A stretch of DNA of 64,000 bases from assembly GCA_016720855.1 (NCBI GenBank), contig JADKJU010000001.1, forward strand, positions 985,501 to 1,049,500. The letters are read 5' to 3'. The notes under the pieces were generated by a model. That model saw nothing but the letters and a program-made list of their open reading frames with translations. It ran no database searches and was not told the origin of the DNA. Below, piece by piece: positions 8,804-16,998 of this stretch. The stretch's first letter is position 1. Each line of letters begins with the position of its first letter. This DNA comes from Betaproteobacteria bacterium. Lineage in GTDB: Bacteria > Pseudomonadota > Gammaproteobacteria > Burkholderiales > Usitatibacteraceae. Position numbers and translations under genes: made by a program.

Positions 8804-8904
8804 CGGAAGGGGGGGGGGGGGGAAGGGTTTTTTTGGGCAGGCAGCGGCGCAAAGCCCCCGATTCTTCCGCACGCGGGGCGCCCGCCCGGTGCGCTGAACC
8901 GGCC
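8804..8904 (+). repeat. moaA-fdhD gap with a G14 homopolymer
   Basis: A 101-nt gap that begins with 14 consecutive G (8809-8822), then AAGGG and seven T (8828-8834). There is no hairpin, so it is not a canonical terminator. A G14 tract is prone both to slippage in the cell and to length error in sequencing. The rest of the gap is GC-rich with no clear promoter. The fdhD ATG follows a weak ribosome-binding region. Confidence 0.8.
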
Positions 8905-9729
8905 ATGGCCGAGCGCCCCCGGCTTTCCAGCGCCGCCCGCCCCGCGACCTTCATGGTCGACGCGCACGACGAGACGGGCAGCCTCAAGCCCACGCCGATC
9001 GCCGGGGAGCATCCGCTCACGCTCTACGTCGACAAGCGCGAGATCCTCACGATGATGACGCTGGGCGCCGCGCCCGAGGCGCTCGCCATCGGCTTCCTGC
9101 GCAACCAGCGCCTGATCAGGTCCATCGACGAGATCGCCTCCGTGCACGTCGACTGGGACGTCAATGCGGTCGCCGTCACCACGCGCAGTGGGCTCCCCGA
9201 GCTCGAGGCGCGCACGAGCAGGCGCACGGCCACCACGGGCTGCGGCCAGGGCACCGTCTTTGGCGACCTCATGGAGGACATCGAGTCGATCCGCCTGCCG
9301 GCCGACGCGCGCCTGGAGGAGGAGACCCTCTTCGGGCTCCTCAACAACGTGCGCCTTCACGAGACGATCTACAAGGAATCGGGCGCCGTGCACGGCTGCG
9401 CGCTCGCGCAGGGCGCGCAGATCCTCACCTTCGTCGAGGATGTGGGGCGCCACAACGCCGTCGATGCGATCGCCGGCTGGATGTGGCTCGAGGGCGTGGA
9501 GGGTGGCGACAAGGTCTTCTACACCACCGGCCGCCTCACCTCGGAGATGGTGATCAAGGCCGCGCAGATGGGGATCCCGTTCCTGGTGTCGCGCTCGGGC
9601 CTGACCAAGATGGGGCACGACATCGCAGCGAAGGTCGGCATCACCCTCATCGGACGCGCGGTCAACCGCCGCTATCTACTCTTCACCGGGGGCGAGCGGC
9701 TCGTGCGGCCGGCGGCCGGCGCGCCATGA
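8905..9729 (+). CDS. fdhD: Formate dehydrogenase accessory sulfurtransferase
   Basis: 274 aa. Transfers sulfur from IscS to the bis-MGD cofactor so that FdhA becomes active. The ATG at 8905 is chosen because the open frame upstream is only a shadow of moaA. The active-site region reads TTGCGQGTVFGDL with Cys113. The E. coli protein has CxxC here, and this one keeps only the first Cys. I recall this CGQGT form in other betaproteobacteria. Later conserved pieces are FVEDVGRHNAVD and TTGRLTSEMVIKAAQMGIP. The GFA gene overlaps its stop by 4 nt. Confidence 0.94.
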   Translation: MAERPRLSSAARPATFMVDAHDETGSLKPTPIAGEHPLTLYVDKREILTMMTLGAAPEALAIGFLRNQRLIRSIDEIASVHVDWDVNAVAVTTRSGLPELEARTSRRTATTGCGQGTVFGDLMEDIESIRLPADARLEEETLFGLLNNVRLHETIYKESGAVHGCALAQGAQILTFVEDVGRHNAVDAIAGWMWLEGVEGGDKVFYTTGRLTSEMVIKAAQMGIPFLVSRSGLTKMGHDIAAKVGITLIGRAVNRRYLLFTGGERLVRPAAGAP

Positions 9730-10133
9730 CCGCCCCCGTACCCGGCAGCGCCATCGCGCGCTGCCACTGCGGCGGCGTCGAGATCGTGGCGATGTTCCCC
9801 TCGCGATTCTGCGCGCACTGCTATTGCTGGAGCTGCCGGACGACGCACGCGGCGGGCGTGGTCACCTGGATCGGCTTCAAGCGGGCGCAGGTGCGCTACT
9901 CGAAAGGCGCGGAACTGCTGCGCGACTACGATTCGTCGCGCGGCACGGTCCGCCGGTTCTGCGGCGCGTGCGGAACGCGGCTCACCTTCGAATCGTCGCA
10001 CGGGACCTGGGCCGACGAAGTGCACCTGCCGCTCGCCCTCTTCGTCACCCCGGTCGACCGCGAACCGACGGTGAACTCCTTCCCGGCGGAGCGGCCCGCC
10101 TGGGCGCCCTTCCACGCCCTCCCCGATGTTTGA
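9726..10133 (+). CDS. GFA-family (CENP-V/GFA) zinc protein
   Basis: 135 aa. Zinc-binding Cys pattern of the GFA/CENP-V fold: CHCGG (Cys13, Cys15), a CxxCxCxxC group near 29-37 (CAHCYCWSC), and CGACGT near 80. The founding family member was described as glutathione-dependent formaldehyde-activating enzyme, but most members have no proven activity. ATGA overlap with fdhD and 8-nt overlap with mobA place it firmly in the cofactor operon. A link between C1 (formaldehyde/formate) chemistry and the neighbouring FDH is suggestive only. Confidence 0.85.
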   Translation: MTAPVPGSAIARCHCGGVEIVAMFPSRFCAHCYCWSCRTTHAAGVVTWIGFKRAQVRYSKGAELLRDYDSSRGTVRRFCGACGTRLTFESSHGTWADEVHLPLALFVTPVDREPTVNSFPAERPAWAPFHALPDV

Positions 10134-10706
10134 GGTGACCGGACTCGTGCTCGCCGGCGGCCAGGGCAGCCGCATGGGCGGCGTGGACAAGGGGCTAGCG
10201 CCGTTTCGCGGCCGGCCCCTCGTCGAGCACGTGATCGCAAGGCTCGCCCCCAGGTCGGCGAGATCCTGGTGAACGCCAACCGCAATCCCGAGGCCTATGC
10301 GGGATTCGGCCATCGCGTCATTGCCGACGAGATCCCCGGGTTCGCGGGCCCGCTGGCCGGGTTCGAGCGCGGCCTCGCCCACGCCTCGGGCAAGCTGGTC
10401 GCCACGGTGCCCTGCGATTCTCCTTTCCTGCCCGCGGATCTCGTGCGCCGCCTGCGCGAGGCGCTTGAAGCCAGCGGCGCGCAGATCGCGGTGGCGAAGA
10501 CGGGCGACCAGCCCCATCCCGTCTTCTGCCTGATGCGCCGCGAAACCCACGATTCCCTGCGCGCCTTCCTCGCCTCGGGCCAGCGCAAGATCGACAAGTG
10601 GTACGCCGCGCTCGGCGCGGTGGAGGTCGCCTTCGACGACGAGCCGGAGGCTTTCGCCAACATCAACACCCGCGACGAACTCGCGGGCCTCGAGAAGCCG
10701 ACATGA
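10126..10706 (+). pseudogene. mobA: Molybdenum cofactor guanylyltransferase, broken by a one-base deletion
   Basis: MobA adds GMP to Mo-molybdopterin to make MGD, needed by FdhA. Frame 1 from the ATG at 10126 reads a perfect nucleotide-binding start (LVLAGGQGSRMGGVDKG) to codon 42, then runs into a stop after the C5 run at 10247-10251. The next frame continues with the rest of MobA (EILVNANRNPE, ATVPCDSPFLPADL, ending before moeA). One extra C restores 193 codons, the usual MobA length. It overlaps GFA upstream and moeA downstream (ATGA). This may be a real lesion or a homopolymer sequencing error. Confidence 0.9.
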
Positions 10707-11971
10707 CCAAGCTCACCATCGCGCAGGCTTCCTGCGCCGACGACTACGATCCGAACTCCATGCCGGTCGACAAGGCTCGCGCGTTCATCCACCAGTTCAT
10801 GGAACCGATCACGACCGCACTGCGCGTACCGATCAGGAGCGCGCTGGGCCGAGTGCTCGCCGAGGACGTGATCTCCCCGGTGGACGTGCCCTCGCACCGC
10901 AATTCCGCGATGGACGGCTGGGCGATGCGCGGCGCGGACCTGAAGATCGATGCCCAGGCGACGCTCGAGGAAATCGGCGCCTCCTTCGCCGGCCGCCCCT
11001 TCGCGGGCCGGGTCGGGGCCGGGCAGTGCGTGCGCATCATGACCGGAGGAGTCGTTCCCGAGGGCGCCGACACGGTTGTGATGCAGGAGCGCGCGCAGGC
11101 CGCCGGCAAGACCGTCACCTTCGCCGCCGGACAGAAGGCGGGCCAGAACGTGCGCGAGGCAGGCGAGGACCTGAAGCGCGGCGCGTTCGCGCTCCTGAAG
11201 GGGCGCATCGTGCGTCCGGCGGAACTGGGACTCCTGGCCTCCCTGGGCATCGGGGAAGTAAGCGTCGTCCGACCGCTGCGCGTTGCGTTCTTCTCGACCG
11301 GGGACGAACTCAAGTCGGTCGGCTCGGTGCTGGGCGAAGGCGAGATCTACGACTCCAACCGTTACACGATCCACGGCATGCTCCAGCGCCTGGGGTGCGA
11401 GGTCCTCGACATGGGTGTCGTCCGGGATGACCCGCTGCTTCTCGAAAAGGCGTTCCGGGAAGCCTCTGCCAACGCGGACGTCGTCATCACCAGCGGCGGA
11501 GTCTCGGTCGGGGAAGCCGACTTCGTGAAGAGCCTGATGGACCGGCTCGGCGAAATCGTGTTCTGGAAGATCGCCATGAAGCCGGGCCGGCCGCTTGCGT
11601 ACGGAAAGATCGGCGGCGCGCATTTCTTCGGGCTGCCGGGCAATCCCGTCTCGGTGATGGTCACCTTCTACCAGTTCGTTCGCGAAGCCCTGCTGCGGCT
11701 CATGGGCGTGGATCCCGTCCCGCCCTTCCCGACGTTTCCGGCGACCTGCTCCGCGCCGCTGCGCAAGGCGCCCGGGCGCACGGAGTTCCAGCGTGGCGTC
11801 CTGTCGCGAGGACCCGACGGCGGCTGGACCGTGAGGCCCACCGGCGATCAGGGATCGGGAATCCTCAAGTCCATGAGCGAAGCCAACTGCTTCATCATCC
11901 TCGGCGACGCGGTGGGCAACGTGGAGACGGGCGCCACGGTGGAAGTCCAGTTTCTCGAAGGCCTCGTGTAG
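10703..11971 (+). CDS. moeA: Molybdopterin molybdenumtransferase
   Basis: 422 aa from the ATG at 10703 (ATGA overlap with mobA). Inserts molybdate into adenylylated molybdopterin. MoeA landmarks: SHRNSAMDGWAMRG near 65-80, RIMTGGVVPEGADTVVMQE near 112, the GTGDEL-like STGDELKSVG near 205, SGGVSVGEADFVK near 265, MKPGRPLAYG and FGLPGNPVSVMVTFYQFV near 300-325, then a C-terminal beta domain. Last gene of the cofactor run, followed by a palindrome of the dispersed family. Confidence 0.96.
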   Translation: MTKLTIAQASCADDYDPNSMPVDKARAFIHQFMEPITTALRVPIRSALGRVLAEDVISPVDVPSHRNSAMDGWAMRGADLKIDAQATLEEIGASFAGRPFAGRVGAGQCVRIMTGGVVPEGADTVVMQERAQAAGKTVTFAAGQKAGQNVREAGEDLKRGAFALLKGRIVRPAELGLLASLGIGEVSVVRPLRVAFFSTGDELKSVGSVLGEGEIYDSNRYTIHGMLQRLGCEVLDMGVVRDDPLLLEKAFREASANADVVITSGGVSVGEADFVKSLMDRLGEIVFWKIAMKPGRPLAYGKIGGAHFFGLPGNPVSVMVTFYQFVREALLRLMGVDPVPPFPTFPATCSAPLRKAPGRTEFQRGVLSRGPDGGWTVRPTGDQGSGILKSMSEANCFIILGDAVGNVETGATVEVQFLEGLV

Positions 11972-11972
11972 G

Positions 11973-11995
11973 AAAAGGGGGCCTGCCCCCCTTTT
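11973..11995. terminator. Palindrome after moeA (dispersed family, degenerate copy)
   Basis: A4-G5, a short spacer, C6-T4: a strong hairpin ending in a T run, 1 nt after the moeA stop. It would serve as a Rho-independent terminator for the Moco operon. The A4G4...C4T4 arms match the GGGG...CCCC palindromes found elsewhere in this window, though the centre (CCTG) differs. Confidence 0.65.
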
Positions 11996-12005
11996 CATTG
12001 ACGAA

Positions 12006-12049
12006 TGACCGCGAGTCAGTTAATGTGCGCCTTCACTGACCGCGAGTCA
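12006..12049. promoter_or_regulatory. Doubled palindromic operator of the TetR gene
   Basis: Two identical 13-bp sites, TGACCGCGAGTCA, at 12006-12018 and 12037-12049. Each is an inverted repeat TGAC-n5-GTCA. They are 31 bp apart start to start, about three helical turns, so they face the same side of DNA. A -10-like TAATGT (12021-12026) lies between them. The second site ends 3 nt before the chosen ATG. This is the layout expected for autorepression by the adjacent TetR protein and for control of the RND genes. Confidence 0.75.
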
Positions 12050-12052
12050 TTT

Positions 12053-12733
12053 ATGGCTATCAGGCAACGCGCCATCGCCCTGGAGGACAAGGAGGAACGC
12101 CGCCACGCGATCCTCGACGCCGCCGAGGCGCTTTTTATCAAGCACCCGGACCGCATGGCGAGCGTGGCCGAAGTCGCGGAATCCGCCGGCGTGGCCAAAG
12201 GGACGGTGTACCTGTACTTCCCGAGCAAGGAGGAGATGCTGCTGAGCCTCCACGAGCGCCATGTCGCGCATTTCTTCGCGGAGCTCATGCGCGTGCTCGA
12301 GGGCCCCGGCCCGGTCGGTTTCGACGAGGTGTGGCGCGCGACCCGCGACCACCTCGTGCGTGCGCCGGGCTACCTGGCGCTCGCGAGCCGCTGCTTCGGC
12401 CTCATGGACCGCGACATTCCCACCGAGGTCGCGGTCGCCTTCAAGGTTCGCGTCGGGCAGGCGCTCGGCGCAGCCGGCACGTCCCTCGAACGCCGCTTCG
12501 CCGCACTCCCGAAAGGCGGAGGCGTCACGTTCCTGCAGCACGCCTATGGCCTCATCGTGGGGCTATGGCAGCTCCTGCACCCCATCGAGCGCTTCGGCAC
12601 CGCCATGGAACACGCCGAGCTCGCCATGTTCAAGCGCGACTATGAACGCGAGCTCGACCAGGCGCTGCGCGCGCTGTGGACCGGGACGATGGGCGGCGAT
12701 CCCGTGCGCGCCGCGAAGAGGAGATCGCGATGA
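12053..12733 (+). CDS. TetR-family transcriptional repressor of the RND efflux operon
   Basis: 226 aa. The N-terminal helix-turn-helix is typical: ILDAAEALFIKHP, then VAEVAESAGVAKGTVYLYFPSKEEML (residues about 20-65). The C-terminal ligand domain is not assignable. The ATG at 12053 is chosen because the earlier in-frame ATG at 12005 would place the operator pair inside the coding region. No clear SD precedes it, so the leader is short. The stop overlaps the adaptor gene (ATGA), giving a repressor-adaptor-pump operon. The ligand is unknown. Confidence 0.92.
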   Translation: MAIRQRAIALEDKEERRHAILDAAEALFIKHPDRMASVAEVAESAGVAKGTVYLYFPSKEEMLLSLHERHVAHFFAELMRVLEGPGPVGFDEVWRATRDHLVRAPGYLALASRCFGLMDRDIPTEVAVAFKVRVGQALGAAGTSLERRFAALPKGGGVTFLQHAYGLIVGLWQLLHPIERFGTAMEHAELAMFKRDYERELDQALRALWTGTMGGDPVRAAKRRSR

Positions 12734-13824
12734 CCCGAGCCCTGTCCCTGGCCGTGGTCCTGGCCATCCTCCTCTCCGCCTGCGGCAACGAACCGAAGGC
12801 CGAGGACCCGATCCGCCCGGTGCTCACCGTGACCGTCGTGCCCGGGGCCGCCTCGACGCGGGACGTGTATTCCGGCGAAGTGCGCGCGCGCGTGGAGACC
12901 GACCTCGCCTTCCGGACCGGCGGCAAGATCGCCTCGCGCGCCGTGGACGCCGGCGCGCGGGTGAAGCAGGGCCAGGCACTCGCGCGCCTCGATCCCCAGG
13001 ACGCAAGGCTCGCCGCGCAAGCGGCGCGTGCGCAACTCGCCTCGGCCGAAGCCGACCATGCGCTGGCCAAGGCCGAATTCGACCGCGCCACGGACCTGCT
13101 GGCGAAGAAGTTCATCAGCCAGTCGGCCTGGGATGCCCGCCAGGCCGCCTACGCCGCGGCCAGCGCGCGCGTGGAGCAGGCACGCTCGCAGGCGGCGATC
13201 TCCACCAACCAGGAAGCCTATGCGACTCTCGCCGCCGACGCCGACGGCATCATCGTCTCGGTCGCCGCCGAGCCGGGGCAGGTCGTGGCCGCGGGCCAAC
13301 CGGTGCTGCGCCTGGCGCGCGACGGTGAAATGGACATCGTCGTCAACGCGCCGGAGAGCCAGGTCGCGCGCTTCGTGCCCGGTCAGGACGTCGTGGTATT
13401 CCTCTGGGCCGATCCGGGCACGCCGTTCCCCGGACGCGTGCGCGAGGTCGCCGGCGGCGCCGATGCGGTGACCCGGACCTTCACTGTGCGAGTCTCCGCG
13501 CCGCGCGTCCCGCCCGGCGCGCGTGTGGGCATGAGCGCCACGATCGCGTTCAAGCAGCAGGCGGATGCAAGCCTCGTCGTCCTCCCGCTCACGGCGCTCG
13601 TCCGAAGCGGCGACTCGGCCTCGGTCTGGATCGTCGATCCGAAGACTTCCCGCGTGAAGTCGCGGGAGGTGAAGGTGGGGCAGTACCGCGAGGACGGCGC
13701 GACCATCCTCTCGGGACTCTCCGGCGGCGAAGTGGTGGTCGCCGCGGGCGTGCACAAGCTGCGCGCGGACCAGCCGGTGCGCATCGCCGGCGCGCCGCGC
13801 CCCGGCGCTGCCGCCCCGCGCTGA
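12730..13824 (+). CDS. RND efflux periplasmic adaptor (membrane fusion protein), lipoprotein
   Basis: 364 aa from the ATG at 12730, overlapping the TetR stop. Lipoprotein signal with lipobox LLSAC (Cys18), so it is anchored to the inner membrane and faces the periplasm. HlyD/AcrA-type layout: beta-barrel start (RDVYSGEVRARVETDLAFR), a lipoyl half (GGKIASRAVDAGARVKQGQ), an alpha-hairpin near 90-155, the second lipoyl half (ADGIIVSVAAEPGQVVAAGQ), then barrel and membrane-proximal domains. It works with the RND pump 10 nt downstream. No outer-membrane channel gene is in the window. Confidence 0.93.
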   Translation: MTRALSLAVVLAILLSACGNEPKAEDPIRPVLTVTVVPGAASTRDVYSGEVRARVETDLAFRTGGKIASRAVDAGARVKQGQALARLDPQDARLAAQAARAQLASAEADHALAKAEFDRATDLLAKKFISQSAWDARQAAYAAASARVEQARSQAAISTNQEAYATLAADADGIIVSVAAEPGQVVAAGQPVLRLARDGEMDIVVNAPESQVARFVPGQDVVVFLWADPGTPFPGRVREVAGGADAVTRTFTVRVSAPRVPPGARVGMSATIAFKQQADASLVVLPLTALVRSGDSASVWIVDPKTSRVKSREVKVGQYREDGATILSGLSGGEVVVAAGVHKLRADQPVRIAGAPRPGAAAPR

Positions 13825-13834
13825 AGCCCCGGCA

Positions 13835-16800
13835 ATGGTCCACCGCTTCAATCTTTCGGAATGGGCGCTCGGGCACCAGTCGCTGGTGCTCTATTTCATG
13901 ATCGTGCTCGCCGTCATCGGCGCGGGCTCCTACCTGCGCCTGGGCCAGGCCGAGGACCCGGAGTTCACGTTCAAGCTGATGGTGGTGCGCACGAACTGGC
14001 CCGGTGCGTCCGCCGACGAGGTCGAACGCCAGCTCACCGACCGCATCGAGAAAAAGCTGCAGGAGACGCCGCGGCTGGACCACCTGCGCAGCTACTCGAA
14101 GCCCGGCGAATCCGTGGTCTTCGTCTTCGTGAAGGACTCCTCGCGCCCCGACGAGATCAGGGAGACCTTCTACCAGGTGCGCAAGAAGGTGGGCGACATC
14201 CGCGCCCTGCTCCCGGCGGGAATCCAGGGGCCCTTCTTCAACGACGAGTTCGGCGACACGTTCGGCAACATCTACGCGATCACCGGGGACGGCTTCACCT
14301 ACACACAGCTCAAGGAGGCCGCCGACCGCGTCCGCGCCGACCTGCTGCGCGTGAAGGACGTGGCCAAGGTCGACCTGGTCGGCGAGCAGGACGAGAAGAT
14401 CTTCGTCGAGATCTCCAACGCGAAGCTGACCACCTTCGGCATCGATCCCGCTGTCGTCTTCGCAGCGCTTTCGCAGCAGAACGCGGTGGCCTCCTCCGGG
14501 AGCTTCGAGACCGGCACCGACCGCATCTACATCCGCACGAGCGGCGCCCTCGATTCGGTCGAGAGCGTGCGCAACCTGCCGATCCGCGCCAACGGGCGGC
14601 TCTTCCGCGTGGGCGACTTCGCGACCGTCGCGAGGGGCTACTCCGACCCGCCGCAGCCGAAGATGCGCTTCATGGGCCGCGACGCGCTGGGCGTGGCCGT
14701 CTCGATGGTGCCGCGCGGCGACATCATCGCGCTGGGCCACGCGCTCGACGCCGAGGTGGATCGCATCAAGGCGGAACTGCCGGTGGGCCTGGAGCTCGAC
14801 CGCGTGAACGACCAGCCGAACGCGGTGAAGCGCTCGGTGAGCGAGTTCACGCGCACGCTTGCGGAAGCGGTCGCGATCGTGCTCCTCGTGAGCTTCCTGT
14901 CTTTGGGCCTGCGCACGGGGTTCATCGTCGCCCTCTCCATCCCCCTCACCTTCGCGGTGACCTTCCTCTTCATGTACCAGGCGGGCATCGACCTGCACAA
15001 GGTATCGCTGGGCGCGCTCATCATCGCGCTGGGCCTGCTGGTGGACGATGCGATCATCTCCGTGGAGATGATGGTGGTGAAGATGGAACAGGGCTGGGAG
15101 CGCGTGCGCGCCGCGAGCTTCGCCTACACCTCCACCGCGATGCCGATGCTCACCGGCACGGTCGTCACGGCCGCCGGGTTCCTGCCCATCGGGCTTGCTC
15201 GCTCCTCGACCGGCGAATACACGTTCTCGATGTTCGCGGTGACCACCATCGCGCTGCTCGTTTCCTGGGTCGTGTCGGTCCTCTTCGTTCCGTACCTGGG
15301 CTACAAGCTGCTGCCCGACTTCCACCGGTCGGGCGCCCACCCGGACGAAGGCGCCGTGTGGCGCAAGCCCTTCTACCTGCGCTTCCGCCGCCTCGTGAAC
15401 TGGAGTGTCGCGAACCGATGGATCGTGATCGGCGCCACGCTCGCGGTGTTCGCGCTGTCGGTCTTCGGCTTCCGCTTCGTGCAGCAGCAGTTCTTCCCGC
15501 CCGCCAACCGGCCGGAGCTGATCGTGGACATCCGCCTGGCCGAGGGCTCGTCCCTGGCGGCAACGCAGGCGCAGGTGGCGAAGCTCGAGCAGCTGCTGAT
15601 GACGCAGCCCGCGTACAAGGACAACATCGACAACTTCGTGAGCTACGTCGGCAGCGGCAGCCCGCGCTTCTTTCTCCCGCTGGACCAGCAGCTCGTGAAC
15701 GCGAACTTCGGCCAGTTCGTGGTGAACACGAAGAGCAACGAGGCCCGCGAGATCGTGCGCGCCCGCCTGCTCAGGCAATTCGACGAGGATTTCCCGGAGA
15801 TTCGCGGCCGTATCACGCGGCTCGAGAACGGCCCGCCCGTGGGCTTTCCCGTCCAGTTCCGCGTGATCGGCGAGGACAAGGAAGCGATCCGGGCGATCGC
15901 CAACGAGGTGGCCGGCATCATGCGCGCCAATCCATGGACGCACGACGTGAACGTGGACTGGGAGGAGGCGAGCCGCGTGATCCGGCTTGCGATCGACCAG
16001 GACCGCGCGCGCGTGCTCGGAATCTCGACGCAGGAGCTCGCGCAGTACGTGGGAACGGTGGTCTCGGGGCAGGCGGTCACGTCCTGGCGGGAGAAGGACA
16101 AGCAAGTGGACGTTGTGGTGCGCGGCAACGTGGCCGAGCGGCAGATGGTGAGCCTGCTCAAGGATCTCGCGGTCCCCGTCGGGCACGGCAGGACAGTGCC
16201 GCTCGCCCAGGTTGTGCGCATCAGCTCCGGCTTCGAGCAGGGCATCTTCTGGCGGCGCGACCGGACGCCGTTGATCACGGTGCGTTCCGACATCCGGGAC
16301 GGGATCCAGGCGCCCGCGGTGAGCGCGCAGGTCAACGAGAAGCTGGAAGCGATCCGCGCACGGCTGCCGATCGGCTATCGCATCGAGACCGGCGGCGCCA
16401 TCGAGGACGCCGGCAAGGGCCAGCGCTCGATCGCGGTGGTGGCGCCGGTGATGGTGCTGGTCATGCTCACCACCCTCATGTTGCAGCTGCAGAGCTTCGC
16501 GCGCCTCGCCATGGTGGCGCTCACCGCGCCCCTGGGGCTCATCGGCGTGACCGCGGCCCTCCTCGTCTCCCGGATGCCCTTCGGGTTCGTCGCGATGCTG
16601 GGCACGATCGCCCTTGCCGGCATGATCATGCGCAACTCGGTGATCCTCGTGGACCAGATCGACCACGACATCCGCGAGGGCAGCGAGCCCTGGGACGCCA
16701 TCGTGGACTCCACCGTGCGCCGCTTCCGGCCCATCATGCTCACCGCCGCGGCGGCGGTGCTCGCCATGATCCCGCTCACCCGCAGTGCCTTCTACGGCCC

Positions 16801-16915
16801 GATGGCGGTCGCGATCATGGGCGGGCTGCTGGTGGCCACGGTGCTCACGCTCGTGTTCCTGCCCGCCCTCTACGCCGCGTGGTTCCGCGTGAAGCCGGTC
16901 GCCAACGGCAACTGA
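13835..16915 (+). CDS. RND-family multidrug efflux permease
   Basis: 1026 aa, normal RND size: 12 predicted membrane helices and two large periplasmic loops. The proton-relay motif in TM4 is intact (LGLLVDDAIISVEMM). The first loop starts NWPGASADEVERQLTDRIEKK, the conserved RND porter signature. The FNDEFGDTFGNIYAITGDGF segment resembles the MexK/TriC-like subgroup more than AcrB (from memory). It must borrow a TolC/OprM channel coded elsewhere. It is controlled by the TetR gene upstream. Its reverse strand carries a very long spurious open frame. Confidence 0.95.
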   Translation: MVHRFNLSEWALGHQSLVLYFMIVLAVIGAGSYLRLGQAEDPEFTFKLMVVRTNWPGASADEVERQLTDRIEKKLQETPRLDHLRSYSKPGESVVFVFVKDSSRPDEIRETFYQVRKKVGDIRALLPAGIQGPFFNDEFGDTFGNIYAITGDGFTYTQLKEAADRVRADLLRVKDVAKVDLVGEQDEKIFVEISNAKLTTFGIDPAVVFAALSQQNAVASSGSFETGTDRIYIRTSGALDSVESVRNLPIRANGRLFRVGDFATVARGYSDPPQPKMRFMGRDALGVAVSMVPRGDIIALGHALDAEVDRIKAELPVGLELDRVNDQPNAVKRSVSEFTRTLAEAVAIVLLVSFLSLGLRTGFIVALSIPLTFAVTFLFMYQAGIDLHKVSLGALIIALGLLVDDAIISVEMMVVKMEQGWERVRAASFAYTSTAMPMLTGTVVTAAGFLPIGLARSSTGEYTFSMFAVTTIALLVSWVVSVLFVPYLGYKLLPDFHRSGAHPDEGAVWRKPFYLRFRRLVNWSVANRWIVIGATLAVFALSVFGFRFVQQQFFPPANRPELIVDIRLAEGSSLAATQAQVAKLEQLLMTQPAYKDNIDNFVSYVGSGSPRFFLPLDQQLVNANFGQFVVNTKSNEAREIVRARLLRQFDEDFPEIRGRITRLENGPPVGFPVQFRVIGEDKEAIRAIANEVAGIMRANPWTHDVNVDWEEASRVIRLAIDQDRARVLGISTQELAQYVGTVVSGQAVTSWREKDKQVDVVVRGNVAERQMVSLLKDLAVPVGHGRTVPLAQVVRISSGFEQGIFWRRDRTPLITVRSDIRDGIQAPAVSAQVNEKLEAIRARLPIGYRIETGGAIEDAGKGQRSIAVVAPVMVLVMLTTLMLQLQSFARLAMVALTAPLGLIGVTAALLVSRMPFGFVAMLGTIALAGMIMRNSVILVDQIDHDIREGSEPWDAIVDSTVRRFRPIMLTAAAAVLAMIPLTRSAFYGPMAVAIMGGLLVATVLTLVFLPALYAAWFRVKPVANGN

Positions 16916-16936
16916 GGAAGGGACGGGCTTCGCGGG

Positions 16937-16981
16937 AAAGGGGTCTGTCCCCATTTTAAGAAAAGGGGACAGACCCCTTTT
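16937..16981. repeat. Paired inverted copies of the GGGGTCTGTCCCC palindrome
   Basis: Copy one (16937-16957) has the core GGGGTCTGTCCCC. Copy two (16961-16981) is its reverse complement, GGGGACAGACCCC, with A4/T4 flanks; the two differ by one base. The pair can form a long hairpin of about 20 bp with a 3-nt loop ending in TTTT, 21 nt after the RND stop. It is also an efficient-looking terminator separating the pump gene from the Rieske gene. Confidence 0.85.
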
Positions 16982-16998
16982 CGGTTATCTTTGGCAGG

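Noticed and set aside
13589..16954. 1121-codon open frame antisense to the RND permease
   Set aside because: It is a high-GC mirror frame with Arg/His/Asp-rich low-complexity content and no recognisable domain. The opposite strand encodes a complete RND protein.
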